This document shows, piece by piece, positions 26,631 to 35,941 of a stretch of DNA of 64,000 nt (its first letter is position 1; every line of letters starts with the position of its first letter). The translations under genes were made by a program, and so were the position numbers. Source of the stretch: Pseudomonas sp. (GTDB lineage: Bacteria; Pseudomonadota; Gammaproteobacteria; Pseudomonadales; Pseudomonadaceae); the NCBI RefSeq assembly GCF_030698175.1, contig NZ_JAUYNT010000014.1:1-64000 (forward strand). The letters are read 5' to 3'. Under the pieces are notes generated by a model. That model did not search any database and was not told the DNA's origin. It was given only the letters and a program-made list of their open reading frames with translations.

Positions 26631-27767
26631 TTACGCGTCGCGGCGCAAGTCGGGAGGAATCGGCAGATCCGGCAGTGGCGCCGGACGCTTGCCTTTGCCG
26701 GACTGGTACTGCCTAAGCTGGTAGACATAGGCCAGCACCTGCGCCACGGCCAGATACAAGCCGGCCGGGATCTGCTGATCAAGCTCGGTGGAGTAATACA
26801 CCGCCCGCGCCAGCCCCGGCGACTCGAGCAGCATGACTTTATGTTCCTGGGCAATTTCACGAATTTTCAGCGCGGTAAAATCGCTGCCCTTGGCCAGCAG
26901 CACTGGGGCAGCGCCCTGGGCCGGATCGTATTTGAGCGCCACGGCAAAATGCGTCGGGTTGGTAATCACCACATCCGCTTGAGGCACCGCCGCCATCATC
27001 CGCCGCTCGGCCATTTGCCGCTGCAACTGGCGAATCCGCGACTTGACCTCGGGCTTGCCTTCACTGTCTTTGTATTCGTCGCGCACTTCCTGCTTGGTCA
27101 TCATCAGTTTTTGGCGGTTATCCCAAATCTGAAAGGGTATATCGACCACAGCGATCAAAATTAGCCCGCACGCCATCCACAACATGCTCCAACCGACGAT
27201 ATTGATGCTGTGGATAATGGCCGAGGGCAATGGCTCATAGGCGATGGCCTGCAGGTCTTTCTGATAGCTGCGCAGCACCGCTAACGCCACCAAAACTATG
27301 ACCGTAAATTTGCCCAACGCCTTGAGCAACTCCACCAAGGCATGGGTGGAAAACATCCTCTTAAGGCCTGCCAGCGGGTCCATTCGGCTGAACTTGGGCG
27401 CCATCGACTCGGCGGAAAACAACCAGCCACCCAAGGCTATCGGGCCCAGCAGCGAGGCGATTACCAGAATCAACAACAGCGGCAACATGGCCTCCAGCAC
27501 CATCTTGCCGGACAGCAACAAGAACAGCGCCATGGAACCGTCATCCAGCAAAACCTCGCGCGGCAGGTCGAAGTTTTTTTCCATCAACGCCAGCAGAACG
27601 CGGCCAAAATCGGCGCCATAGACTAATAAGCCGCCAATCCCCGACAGCGTGACCGCCACCGTATTAAGCTCGCGCGAACGGGCCACCTGGCCTTTTTTAC
27701 GCGACTCTTCCAAGCGTTTGCCCGTGGGCTCTTCACTCTTGTCGGCGCCACTTTCACTTTCTGCCAT
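26631..27767 (-). CDS. flhB: Flagellar export switch protein FlhB
   Basis: FlhB changes export specificity from rod/hook to filament proteins after autocleavage. The 378-residue protein has four membrane segments (about 28-215) and a cytoplasmic domain with the autocleavage site NPTH (VVITNPTHFAVALKYDP, about residue 270). A Pro-rich tail ends the protein. It follows fliR by 15 bases. The stop abuts the REP-like block. Confidence 0.95.
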   Translation of the reverse strand: MAESESGADKSEEPTGKRLEESRKKGQVARSRELNTVAVTLSGIGGLLVYGADFGRVLLALMEKNFDLPREVLLDDGSMALFLLLSGKMVLEAMLPLLLILVIASLLGPIALGGWLFSAESMAPKFSRMDPLAGLKRMFSTHALVELLKALGKFTVIVLVALAVLRSYQKDLQAIAYEPLPSAIIHSINIVGWSMLWMACGLILIAVVDIPFQIWDNRQKLMMTKQEVRDEYKDSEGKPEVKSRIRQLQRQMAERRMMAAVPQADVVITNPTHFAVALKYDPAQGAAPVLLAKGSDFTALKIREIAQEHKVMLLESPGLARAVYYSTELDQQIPAGLYLAVAQVLAYVYQLRQYQSGKGKRPAPLPDLPIPPDLRRDA

Positions 27768-27782
27768 GACGCCTCCTTAGCG

Positions 27783-28559
27783 TTAGCGCGCGCGCGCCAA
27801 CTCACGCAACAGCTGTAGGCCGTCGCTGGCCAGCTGCTGGTATTGGGCCAGAAAATCCCCCAGACCCAGCCAGAAAATCACCAGGCCGAGCACCATGGTC
27901 AGCGGAAAACCAATCGAGATGATGTTCAATTGCGGCGCGGCACGGGTCATCAAGCCAAACGCCAGGTTGATCACCAGCAATGCGGTGACCGCCGGCAGCA
28001 CCAACAACAAACCGGCGCCGAACACCCAGCCCAGCTTGCCGGCCAACTCCCAGTAGTGGGCCGTCGACAAACCCGTGCCGATTGGCAAGGTAATAAAGCT
28101 CTCGGCCAGCACCTCAAACACCACCAGATGGCCATTCATTGCCAAAAACAGCAGGGTCACCAGCATCAGCAGCATCTGCGCTAACACCGGCACCGAGACA
28201 CCATTGCCGGGATCGACCATGGAGGCAAAGCCCAAGCCGGTTTGCACCGCGATAATCTGCCCTGCCACCGAAAACAAGTGAAAGAACAGCTGCAAGGTAA
28301 AACCCAGCATCACCCCGATCAGAATCTCCTGGGCGATTAAAAAAATGGCCCGCAGGCTCACGGCATCGAATGGCGCGATCGGCGGCAGCGTGGGCGCCAG
28401 TACCAGGCAAATCGCCAGGGCCAGATACAGCCGCACGCGAGCTGGCACCAGTTTGGTACCAATGATCGGCATCACCATCAGCAAGGAGGCGATGCGAAAC
28501 AACGGCAGCAGAAAACTCCCCACCCAGGCGCCGATCTGCTCGGTGGTCAGTTCCAACAT
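27783..28559 (-). CDS. fliR: Flagellar export apparatus protein FliR
   Basis: A core subunit of the FliP-FliQ-FliR export channel in the inner membrane, 258 residues. It begins MLELTTEQIGAWVGSFLLPL and has six hydrophobic segments including the conserved VQTGLGFASMVDPGNG loop near residue 105. It lies four bases after fliQ. Confidence 0.94.
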   Translation of the reverse strand: MLELTTEQIGAWVGSFLLPLFRIASLLMVMPIIGTKLVPARVRLYLALAICLVLAPTLPPIAPFDAVSLRAIFLIAQEILIGVMLGFTLQLFFHLFSVAGQIIAVQTGLGFASMVDPGNGVSVPVLAQMLLMLVTLLFLAMNGHLVVFEVLAESFITLPIGTGLSTAHYWELAGKLGWVFGAGLLLVLPAVTALLVINLAFGLMTRAAPQLNIISIGFPLTMVLGLVIFWLGLGDFLAQYQQLASDGLQLLRELARAR

Positions 28560-28563
28560 GGGC

Positions 28564-28833
28564 TTAGCCGATGACCTGCGGAATGTTCTGAATCAACGTC
28601 TGGCTGTACTCCATCAGTTCGCGCACCAACCAGGGGCCGGCCCAGATCAGCGTCAGCAGCATGACCAGCAGGCGCGGCACGAAGCTCAAGGTTTGCTCGT
28701 TGATTTGCGTCGCGGCCTGAAACATCGCCACCAGCAAGCCCACCAGCAAACTGGGCAACACCAGCAAACCGACAATCACGGCGATCAACCATAGCGCCTC
28801 ACGAATCAGGTCTACCGCCACTTCGGGAGTCAT
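28564..28833 (-). CDS. fliQ: Flagellar export apparatus protein FliQ
   Basis: An 89-residue two-helix membrane protein of the export channel, starting MTPEVAVDLIREALWLIAVI. Helices at about 15-38 and 55-75 flank the ATQINEQTLSFVPR loop typical of FliQ. I use the ATG at 28833; the longer upstream frame adds an unrelated 19 residues. Confidence 0.94.
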   Translation of the reverse strand: MTPEVAVDLIREALWLIAVIVGLLVLPSLLVGLLVAMFQAATQINEQTLSFVPRLLVMLLTLIWAGPWLVRELMEYSQTLIQNIPQVIG

Positions 28834-28855
28834 AAGCGTCGCTCCACGTGCGTAT

Positions 28856-29611
28856 CTAAAGGGTGCCGAAACTACTGGCCAAGGTGCCAATCACCAGCGC
28901 CCAACCATCAATCAGCACAAACAGCATAATCTTGAACGGCAGCGAAATAATCAGCGGCGAGAGCATCATCATGCCCATCGCCATCAGGACACTGGCCACC
29001 ACCATGTCGATGATCAGAAACGGGATAAAAATCATAAAGCCGATCTGAAACGCCGTTTTCAGCTCCGAGGTGACGAAGGCCGGTATCAGGATGGTCATCG
29101 GCGCCTGTTCAGGCGATGCAATATCAGTGCGTTTGGACAGCCGTACAAACAGCTCAAGATCGGAGGCGCGGGTCTGCGCCAGCATAAATTTCTTCAACGG
29201 CACTTCGGCCTTGGCAATCGCCTGCTGGGCCGGGAGTTGTTCCTTCAGGTAAGGCTGCACGGCATCTTTATTTATTTGGTCAAACACCGGCGCCATGATG
29301 AACAGGGTCAAAAACATCGCCAAACCGGTAAGAATCTGGTTCGACGGCGTCTGCTGCAAACCCAGCGCCTGGCGCAAAATCGAAAAGACGATGATGATCC
29401 GGGTGAAGCTGGTCATCAGCATCACAAAGGCTGGGATAAAGCTCAGCGCGGTCATGATCAGCAGAATCTGCAGATTGACCGAATACTCCTGCTGACCCTC
29501 GGCATTACTGGACAGGGTGATCGCCGAGATCGACAGTGGATCGTCGGCGCCAAAGGCCAATGGCGCGACTAAAGCCAGCAGCACGACAAACAGCATACGC
29601 AACGCGGCCAT
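28856..29611 (-). CDS. fliP: Flagellar export apparatus protein FliP
   Basis: FliP builds the pentameric core of the export channel. The protein of 251 residues has a cleavable signal peptide (about 1-22, ending FGADDP) and the conserved [20 protein letters not shown] and [20 protein letters not shown] segments, with four membrane helices. ATG at 29611 overlaps the fliO stop (TGATG). FliP is one of the few flagellar proteins with a signal peptide. Confidence 0.95.
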   Translation of the reverse strand: MAALRMLFVVLLALVAPLAFGADDPLSISAITLSSNAEGQQEYSVNLQILLIMTALSFIPAFVMLMTSFTRIIIVFSILRQALGLQQTPSNQILTGLAMFLTLFIMAPVFDQINKDAVQPYLKEQLPAQQAIAKAEVPLKKFMLAQTRASDLELFVRLSKRTDIASPEQAPMTILIPAFVTSELKTAFQIGFMIFIPFLIIDMVVASVLMAMGMMMLSPLIISLPFKIMLFVLIDGWALVIGTLASSFGTL

Positions 29612-30048
29612 CAAAGCTTGTCCTTCTGATCCCGGCCCAACAACTCCATCAGCCGCTGGGCAAACTCGGTACTGGCAGGCTCACTGTCGGGCAGATGCAC
29701 CGGCTCTTTCAGCACATGCAAAGGGGTGATGCGGCCCGCGCTTAAGCCGAGCAAAATCTGCTCGCCACCCACTTGCACCAGCACCAGCCGATCGCGCGGC
29801 CCCAGCGCCTGGCTGGCCAGCAACTTGATCACCTGCGCGCCGCGCGGACCAATACGCTGCACGCGGCGCAGCAACCAGGCCAGGACGAAAATCAGGCCGA
29901 TGACCAGCAGCAACCCCAGCAGCATCTGGCTCAACTGGGCACTCAGATTGCTGTCAGCCACCACCGGCGTTGTCGCCGCGACGGGCCCGGGTTCAGCCGC
30001 CAGGGCCGTCAGCGGCAGGCTGCACAACAGCCAAAGAAAGCTGCGCAT
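29611..30048 (-). CDS. fliO: Flagellar protein FliO
   Basis: FliO is an assembly scaffold for the FliP ring. The 145-residue protein has a signal-like N-terminus, one membrane helix (about 47-70, [20 protein letters not shown]) and a cytoplasmic domain with the family pattern [21 protein letters not shown] take ATG at 30048 ([11 protein letters not shown]), which begins after the fliN stop, rather than a longer reading overlapping fliN. Confidence 0.9.
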   Translation of the reverse strand: MRSFLWLLCSLPLTALAAEPGPVAATTPVVADSNLSAQLSQMLLGLLLVIGLIFVLAWLLRRVQRIGPRGAQVIKLLASQALGPRDRLVLVQVGGEQILLGLSAGRITPLHVLKEPVHLPDSEPASTEFAQRLMELLGRDQKDKL

Positions 30049-30052
30049 GGGT

Positions 30053-30520
30053 TTAGCGCAACTTCTTGATGCGTTCACTTGGACTGATGACATCAGTCAA
30101 GCGAATGCCAAATTTCTCGTTCACCACCACCACCTCGCCATGGGCGATCAAGGTGCCGTTGACCAGCACATCCAGCGGCTCGCCGGCCAGCCGATCAAGC
30201 TCGATCACCGACCCCTGATTGAGCTGCAGCAGGTTGCGAATGGTGATTTCGGTATTGCCAACTTCCATGGAAATTGACACGGGAATATCCAGAATCACAT
30301 CCAGGTTCGGCCCATCCAGACTCACCGGGGCGTTCGAGCGTGGCGGCGCACTGCCGAACTCTTCCATTTTTGCCCGTGGCGCCGCCGGCTCAGCCACTGC
30401 GGCGCTGGCCATCATGGCATCGATATCGTCCTGATCGGCATCACCGGCCTCAGACAACGCAGCCGCCCACTCATCGGCCAAGGCTTGTTCTTCGGGGGAG
30501 GTTGCTTCTTCGTCTGCCAT
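30053..30520 (-). CDS. fliN: Flagellar motor switch protein FliN
   Basis: FliN forms the lower part of the C ring and binds CheY-P and FliH. The 155-residue protein has an acidic N-terminal extension (about 1-70) and a SpoA-like domain (DVILDIPVSISMEVGNTEIT, ending in LTDVISPSERIKKLR). The ATG at 30520 has a GAGG site. It precedes fliO by four bases and follows fliM by 101 bases. Confidence 0.95.
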   Translation of the reverse strand: MADEEATSPEEQALADEWAAALSEAGDADQDDIDAMMASAAVAEPAAPRAKMEEFGSAPPRSNAPVSLDGPNLDVILDIPVSISMEVGNTEITIRNLLQLNQGSVIELDRLAGEPLDVLVNGTLIAHGEVVVVNEKFGIRLTDVISPSERIKKLR

Positions 30521-30621
30521 AGGTTGTCCTCGACCGGCTCTCAGAACCGGCTCAATGTCTACTGCGCTTGGTCATGGAGCACCTTACACAGCCTCTATAA
30601 ATTGGAGTTAAGCGGTGAGTG

Positions 30622-31593
30622 TCAACGTGGGCGCTCGACCGGATTGAGTATTTGGAAGGCCAGCTTGCCTTTATGCGCCCCCAGCTTGACGGTAAAGGCC
30701 GGCACGCCATTGGCGCGCAGCAACACCTGGTCGGGTAAATCCACCGGAATCACATCACCCGGCTGCATATGCAAAATATCGCGCAACCTTAATTGGCGAC
30801 TGGCCACGGTGGCGCCCAGCGGTACGCTGACATCGAGAATATCTTCGCGCAGGGCATTCACCCAGCGCTCATCCTGGTCATCGACATCGGACTGAAAACC
30901 GGCATCGAGCATGTCGCGAATCGGCTCAATCATCGAATAGGGCATGGTCACGTGCAGGTCGCCGCCACCGCCATCCAACTCGATATGAAAAGTGGAAACC
31001 ACCACCACTTCGCTGGGGCTAACGATGTTGGCCAAGGCCGGATTCACTTCCGAGCTGATGTACTCAAAGTTAATATCCAGCACCGCATGCCAGGCTTCCT
31101 TGAGATCGACAAAGGCCTGGTCGATGACCATCCGTACCACCCGCAATTCGGTGGGGGTGAACTCGCGGCCTTCGATCTTGGCGTGGCGGCCATCACCGCC
31201 AAAGAAGTTATCCACCAACTTGAATACCAATTTGGCATCCAGAATAAACAAGCCGGTGCCGCGCAACGGCTTCATCTTCACCAGGTTAAGGCTGGTGGGC
31301 ACGTACAAGGAGTGCACGTACTCGCCGAACTTCATCACCTGCACGCCGCCGACCGCGACATCGGCCGAACGGCGCAGCAGGTTAAACATGCTCACGCGGG
31401 TGTAACGGGCAAAACGCTCGTTAATCATTTCCAGCGTCGGCATGCGACCGCGAACGATGCGGTCCTGGCTGGACAGGTCATAGGTTTTCGCCGTGCCGGG
31501 CTCAGCAGCCTCTTCAGTCTCGACCGCGCCGTCATCGACGCCATGCAGCAGGGCATCAATTTCGTCTTGTGAGAGCAGATCTTGCACAGCCAT
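30622..31593 (-). CDS. fliM: Flagellar motor switch protein FliM
   Basis: FliM is the CheY-P binding C-ring subunit. The 323-residue protein begins with the CheY-binding peptide MAVQDLLSQDEIDALLHGVD. It has the CheC-like middle domain (about 50-240, with MRVSM-like FARYTRVSMFNLLRRSADV) and a C-terminal SpoA domain that pairs with FliN. It lies 12 bases after fliL. Confidence 0.96.
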   Translation of the reverse strand: MAVQDLLSQDEIDALLHGVDDGAVETEEAAEPGTAKTYDLSSQDRIVRGRMPTLEMINERFARYTRVSMFNLLRRSADVAVGGVQVMKFGEYVHSLYVPTSLNLVKMKPLRGTGLFILDAKLVFKLVDNFFGGDGRHAKIEGREFTPTELRVVRMVIDQAFVDLKEAWHAVLDINFEYISSEVNPALANIVSPSEVVVVSTFHIELDGGGGDLHVTMPYSMIEPIRDMLDAGFQSDVDDQDERWVNALREDILDVSVPLGATVASRQLRLRDILHMQPGDVIPVDLPDQVLLRANGVPAFTVKLGAHKGKLAFQILNPVERPR

Positions 31594-31605
31594 TAATCCA
31601 TGCTC

Positions 31606-32148
31606 CTACTGCAATACGATATTGGTAAACAGCACTTGTTCGACCGCCAACTTGCCGGTCTCCTTTTGCGCCAAGGCTTGCACGCTAGCGGTGGTTTGTT
31701 GACGGAGCATTTCCTTGCCCACCGGGGTGCTCAATGCCTCAAAATCCTGCCCAGAAAACAGCATGACCAAGTTATTGCGCAGCACCGGCATGTGCTCGTG
31801 CAAGGCATCCAGCTCGGCCTTGTCGCGGCCCATCAGCGCGACACTGACTTGCATATAACGCTGGCGGCCCTTGTAGTTGAAATTGACCACGAACGCCGGC
31901 GCTAGCACCTCGTAGACAGCCACTTGCTTGCCGGGCTTGGCCTCAGCTTCGACGGCCGCATGCTCTTCGGTCTTGGCCTCGTCCTTCTTCTCGCTCTTAT
32001 GCAAAAAGAACATCGCCCCGCCCACTGACAAACCAATCACCAGCAGTAAACCCACCACGATCAAAATAATCAGTTTGAGCTTACTTTTGCCGGCAGGTTT
32101 GCCCTCGGTATCGGCCGCTGCTGGAGTTTTCTCTTCTTTCTTAGCCAT
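31606..32148 (-). CDS. fliL: Flagellar basal body-associated protein FliL
   Basis: FliL rings the stator and increases its stability under load. The 180-residue protein has a charged Lys-rich N-terminus, one membrane helix (about 26-48, [20 protein letters not shown]) and a periplasmic SPFH-like domain (VNFNYKGRQRYMQVSVALMG). It is the first gene of the fliLMNOPQR-flhB group, preceded by a good sigma-54 promoter. Confidence 0.95.
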   Translation of the reverse strand: MAKKEEKTPAAADTEGKPAGKSKLKLIILIVVGLLLVIGLSVGGAMFFLHKSEKKDEAKTEEHAAVEAEAKPGKQVAVYEVLAPAFVVNFNYKGRQRYMQVSVALMGRDKAELDALHEHMPVLRNNLVMLFSGQDFEALSTPVGKEMLRQQTTASVQALAQKETGKLAVEQVLFTNIVLQ

Positions 32149-32197
32149 GCCAATAATCCGTCACTGATCGTTTTATGTCAGCGTTCAAGGGGTTAGG

Positions 32198-32214
32198 AGC
32201 AAGTGTTATGCCAG
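32198..32214 (-). promoter_or_regulatory. Sigma-54 promoter upstream of fliL
   Basis: On the minus strand CTGGCATAACACTTGCT has GG-N10-GC spacing, a -24 box TGGCATA and a perfect TTGCT -12 box, about 50 bases before the fliL start. It lies downstream of the fliK terminator, so fliL starts a separate transcript, as expected for a FleQ-dependent operon. Confidence 0.75.
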
Positions 32215-32291
32215 TTCATCAATAATCTGGCCTAACCCTGCATTGTTCGACTCGCGCAGCGGATATACCAGTAAGCCCCCGCACTGTCACC

Positions 32292-32325
32292 CAAAAACGA
32301 GTTCGCCCGGTTACCCGGGCGAACT
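32292..32325 (-). terminator. Rho-independent terminator after fliK
   Basis: AGTTCGCCCGG (32300-32310) and CCGGGCGAACT (32315-32325) form an 11-bp perfect stem with a four-base loop. On the minus strand the stem is followed by CGTTTTTGGG. It lies 46 bases after the fliK stop and closes the fliE-to-fliK transcript. Confidence 0.85.
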
Positions 32326-32370
32326 AAAGTTTAGATCAAGGTTACTGATTACCTGGCAGCCTGTCGGCGT

Positions 32371-33741
32371 TTAGGCATAGTAATCCACCAAGCTGCGTGA
32401 AGCTGCCAAGCTTGTGCCGCGCAACTCAGTCACCGCATTGACGTGCTCATCGTCACCGGCCGCCAACAAACCACCCGCAGAGCCGCCACGGCGCGAGCCA
32501 TCACCGCCCCCCCCCTGCTGCTCCTGGCCTTGCCAGCCACGATTCATTGACTGATCGGAAACATTGACATCGAGCAAGTTCATCCCCTGGGCGGTAAACA
32601 AATCACGTAACCGCTGCATTTGCCCTTCGAGAGCATCACGCACACCCGCATGGGGGCTGGCAAAGGTCACCTGGGTTTGCTCCTTGGAGATATCAACCCG
32701 CACCTCCAGACGACCCAGCTCGGCAGGATCCAGCTGAATTTCCGCCGACTTTAGATTTTGGCTCGACAACCACATCACCTTGTCGACTACCGCCTCGCTC
32801 CAGCCACCTTGCTGCATCGCCAACGGCTGCCCAGGAATCAAACCCAGGCGCGATGTCGCCGGGGTTTGCTGACCAATGGCTTGGCTAAGTGCGCTAAGCC
32901 TGGCAGTGAGATTTTCCGTGCGCGGTTCTGGCGAAGCATCTTTGCGGCTGTCAGCCCCTTCCACACCAAGCGCCTTAAGTTCAGCCAGCGCGCCCTCACC
33001 AAGTTTAGTCTCAGCCGTCGGCTGCCCGGCCGCAAGCAGTGCGCCGGCAAAATCCTGGGTGACATCAGCCGCGCCCTGAGCAACCGCAGCACCACCCGCC
33101 TGCTGCGCCGCGGTCTGGGCCGCCAGTTGGGCCTTAACGCCAAGATCCACCACCAACTGCACGCCGGCGGCACTGGTGAGGCTGTCCAGGGTTGCATCAT
33201 GACTGGCATCGGTCATGGCCGCTGTTGCGCTGCTGACCAAACCTGCCACCGCTGGGGTTAAGCCGGTGAGTGCCGGCTGCGCAGTGGCATCCTCTGCCGC
33301 TGGTTGCACCGTACCTATTGCCGCTAAAGCAGCAGGGCTCACTTCAACCGTGGGTAACTGACCGCTGATAGCCAAGAGCAACAAGGGATCGAGCTCAGTC
33401 GCAGGCTCTGCATCTTCATCCGCAGTCATGATCGTGGCCGTAGTCGCCGTGGCGTCGTCCGGCAAAGGTTTGCCGCTAGCGGCAATTTGCTCTTGCTCAG
33501 ACAAGGGTTCAGTCGCACTGCTGGCGTCATCGCAGCAGCCAGAGAACCGCTCGCGAGCGCCCTTAGCCACAGGTTCAGCACGCTCGACCGGCTTGTCTTG
33601 ACGCTCGCGAGCATACACCTGAGCGAAGCTGGCAGCCTTGCGCTGGCTGGGTTCGGGCGCAGGCGCCTGCGCCTTGGCGGGCACCCCACGGGGCTTGGCT
33701 TTAACCGCAGGCTGTAGCAGTAGATCGGGGACAATGGACAT
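32371..33741 (-). CDS. fliK: Flagellar hook-length control protein FliK
   Basis: FliK measures hook length and triggers the FlhB switch. The 456-residue protein has a long, poorly conserved Ala/Thr/Pro-rich part. The Flg_hook domain (about 325-405) reads VMWLSSQNLKSAEIQLDPAE, LGRLEVRVDISKEQTQVTFA. A Gly/Gln-rich segment and a short tail follow. I use ATG at 33741 (GGAGAG site) rather than GTG at 33747. A run of nine C (32507-32515; G on the coding strand) lies in the Gly-rich segment. Confidence 0.92.
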   Translation of the reverse strand: MSIVPDLLLQPAVKAKPRGVPAKAQAPAPEPSQRKAASFAQVYARERQDKPVERAEPVAKGARERFSGCCDDASSATEPLSEQEQIAASGKPLPDDATATTATIMTADEDAEPATELDPLLLLAISGQLPTVEVSPAALAAIGTVQPAAEDATAQPALTGLTPAVAGLVSSATAAMTDASHDATLDSLTSAAGVQLVVDLGVKAQLAAQTAAQQAGGAAVAQGAADVTQDFAGALLAAGQPTAETKLGEGALAELKALGVEGADSRKDASPEPRTENLTARLSALSQAIGQQTPATSRLGLIPGQPLAMQQGGWSEAVVDKVMWLSSQNLKSAEIQLDPAELGRLEVRVDISKEQTQVTFASPHAGVRDALEGQMQRLRDLFTAQGMNLLDVNVSDQSMNRGWQGQEQQGGGGDGSRRGGSAGGLLAAGDDEHVNAVTELRGTSLAASRSLVDYYA

Positions 33742-33849
33742 GGGCACTCTCCATTACGGCCATGGATGGCCGCTTGGGTGGGGTCGTGCCAGAGGTAATG
33801 CAAGGCTAAGGCCAACTCTGCGAGCGCTGGGCGTCTTATTGCGCAGCCG

Positions 33850-34200
33850 TCAGCGATAACGCTGCAGTTCGGTTTTAAACAGAATGCGCACTATCGCAAA
33901 CTCGCGCTGAACCTGCTCGAGCACGGGCGCCACCTGATCCAAAAGTTCACGGCGGGCAAGCTCTTCCAACTCTTTACACAGACTGGCCAGCAACACGGCG
34001 CCCATGTTGCTGCAACTGCCCTTGAAACTGTGCGCCGCCAAGCGCATGGCTTGGGCGTCGGCGCTCTGGGCAGTCTCTACCAGCAGACGCAGGCGCTCCT
34101 CGGAGTCGGCCAGAAAGGTTTCCAGCAACAGCGAATATTCGTCTTCCATGACATCGCGCAAAGTCTCCAGTACGGCATTGTCGACATGTACTTCAGCCAC
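33850..34200 (-). CDS. hptB: Histidine phosphotransfer protein HptB
   Basis: HptB passes phosphate from hybrid sensor kinases to the regulator HsbR, setting the choice between motility and biofilm formation in Pseudomonas. The 116-residue Hpt domain has the phospho-His in LAAHSFKGSCSNMGAVLLA at about residue 57. Translation probably starts at GTG 34200 after a GGAG site. It sits just after hsbR, 30 bases apart. Confidence 0.88.
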   Translation of the reverse strand: MAEVHVDNAVLETLRDVMEDEYSLLLETFLADSEERLRLLVETAQSADAQAMRLAAHSFKGSCSNMGAVLLASLCKELEELARRELLDQVAPVLEQVQREFAIVRILFKTELQRYR

Positions 34201-34229
34201 CTATGACTCTCCTCCAAAACGCGCGCAAA

Positions 34230-35933
34230 TCATGTCGCCGCAGGCCACGAGAACTCCACGCTAACGCTACGGCCATCGGCCGAATAAGTGCACCGATCCG
34301 CCAATTGCCGCACCAGCGCCATCCCGCGACCACTCAAGTTGACACCACCGGGCAGCGGCTCAGGGGCCGCCTGCGGATCAAAACCCGCACCGCTGTCCTC
34401 AACCCGCAACGTCAGCCGCCCACCACCGGCCTCTGGCACTAAATGCAGATGGAAACGCACATAGCCTTGATCCAGGCGGGCCAACTGCTGGTTACGTTGC
34501 GCGTAATACTCGGCAAACCCCTTGGCATCGCGCTTAAGCCGAGAGTCCAGACCCATGACCCCATGTTCCAAGGCATTGGAATACAGCTCAGCCAACACCG
34601 TGTAGAGCGCACCAGCTTGGCCGCGCAACTCTTGCACCTCAAGTAAAAACTGCAATAAAAACGGTAGCGGATTGAAATGTTGCAGGGTTTGCGCGCGGAA
34701 CTCAAAGCTGGCCGACCAGTCGAGCGGACTAATCTGCCCGCCGTCAGAGAATGCCAACGCGGGGCGATTAAGCAGCGCCTCCTCGACCAGTACCACCTCG
34801 ACCATGCTGACGTCGTCTTGCGCCTCGCCACGAAACTCAGCGATAGCCTGCTGAATCTCGACAAACAGCCGATCGGCTTGTTGATTTTGCGCAAACACCG
34901 CCAACAAGCGCTCGTCGCCAAACATTTGCCCGTCACTGTTGCAGCCTTCCAGCACGCCATCGGAGAGCAAAAACAGCCGATCACCTAACTCCAGCGAATA
35001 AATTTCACAGCGATCATCAAAGGTTGTCGCGTCGCGCACGCCCAAGGGCAAGTGCCGGGACACCAGCGGCACTCGCTCACCACTGGCGACCCGGTACAGG
35101 TAGCCATCCGGCAAGCCGCCATTCCAGACTTCAACCACCCGCCGATGAAAGCTCACATTCAGCAGCGTGGCGCAGCAAAACACCCCAACCGGCAAAATTC
35201 GCTTGAGCTTGCTGTTCATCTCGCGAAGGATTTCCGCCATCGAGTAACCTTTGGCGGTCAAGCCATAAAACACCTCGGCCAAGGGCATAGCGCCAATCGC
35301 CGCCGGCAAGCCATGACCGGTAAAGTCGCCGAGAAACACATGCATGCCACCGGAGGGTTTAAACGCGGCCAGCAGCAAATCGCCATTGAACAAGGCATAG
35401 GGCGACTGCATATAGCGAATATTGGCGGCGCTTAGACAGCCCGAATGGGCCACTTTGTCGAACACCGCCTTGGCCACGCGCTGCTCGGTGAGCAGGTGTT
35501 CATTGTGCTTGGCGATTAGATCCCGTTGTTGCAACACCGTTTGTTGCAGGCGTCGCAGGCGATCCATGGCATTGATCTTGGCCTCGATGATCACCCGATT
35601 GTAAGGTTTGGCGACAAAGTCATCGCCGCCAGCCTCCAGGCAACGCACCAGCGCCTCGCCTTCGGTCAGCGAGGTCAGAAAAATAATCGGCACCAGGGTC
35701 TCGCCGGCGCAGGCTTTAATCCGCCGAGCGGCCTCAAAGCCATCCATCACTGGCATCATGGCGTCCATCAACACCAGGTCCGGGCGCTCCAGCCGAAACA
35801 GCGCCAGGGCTTCCAGACCATTGCAGGCCTCCAGCACCCGATGGCCCTGACGACTGACGATAGTCGCCAGCAACATGCGATCGAGCGCACTGTCCTCGAC
35901 AATCAGAATCGTTAAGCAGCGGCCCGACATCAT
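34230..35933 (-). CDS. hsbR: Response regulator HsbR: receiver, PP2C phosphatase, anti-sigma kinase
   Basis: HsbR is the three-domain output of the HptB pathway: it phosphorylates or dephosphorylates the anti-sigma antagonist HsbA. The 567 residues contain a receiver domain (about 6-125; phospho-Asp in PDLVLMDAMMPVMDGFE) and a SpoIIE/PP2C phosphatase domain (about 170-380; LLAAFKPSGGMHVFLGDFTG, HGLPAAIG). A HATPase_c serine kinase domain follows (about 420-560; ELYSNALEHGVMG, EDSGAGFDP, LSGRGMALV). It lies eight bases after hsbA. Confidence 0.9.
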   Translation of the reverse strand: MMSGRCLTILIVEDSALDRMLLATIVSRQGHRVLEACNGLEALALFRLERPDLVLMDAMMPVMDGFEAARRIKACAGETLVPIIFLTSLTEGEALVRCLEAGGDDFVAKPYNRVIIEAKINAMDRLRRLQQTVLQQRDLIAKHNEHLLTEQRVAKAVFDKVAHSGCLSAANIRYMQSPYALFNGDLLLAAFKPSGGMHVFLGDFTGHGLPAAIGAMPLAEVFYGLTAKGYSMAEILREMNSKLKRILPVGVFCCATLLNVSFHRRVVEVWNGGLPDGYLYRVASGERVPLVSRHLPLGVRDATTFDDRCEIYSLELGDRLFLLSDGVLEGCNSDGQMFGDERLLAVFAQNQQADRLFVEIQQAIAEFRGEAQDDVSMVEVVLVEEALLNRPALAFSDGGQISPLDWSASFEFRAQTLQHFNPLPFLLQFLLEVQELRGQAGALYTVLAELYSNALEHGVMGLDSRLKRDAKGFAEYYAQRNQQLARLDQGYVRFHLHLVPEAGGGRLTLRVEDSGAGFDPQAAPEPLPGGVNLSGRGMALVRQLADRCTYSADGRSVSVEFSWPAAT

Positions 35934-35941
35934 CAGCAGCC

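Noticed and set aside
33748..33849. TGGCACG on the minus strand upstream of fliK, as a sigma-54 -24 box
   Set aside because: No GC at the required 10-base spacing and no TTGC; fliK appears to be read from the fliE promoter.
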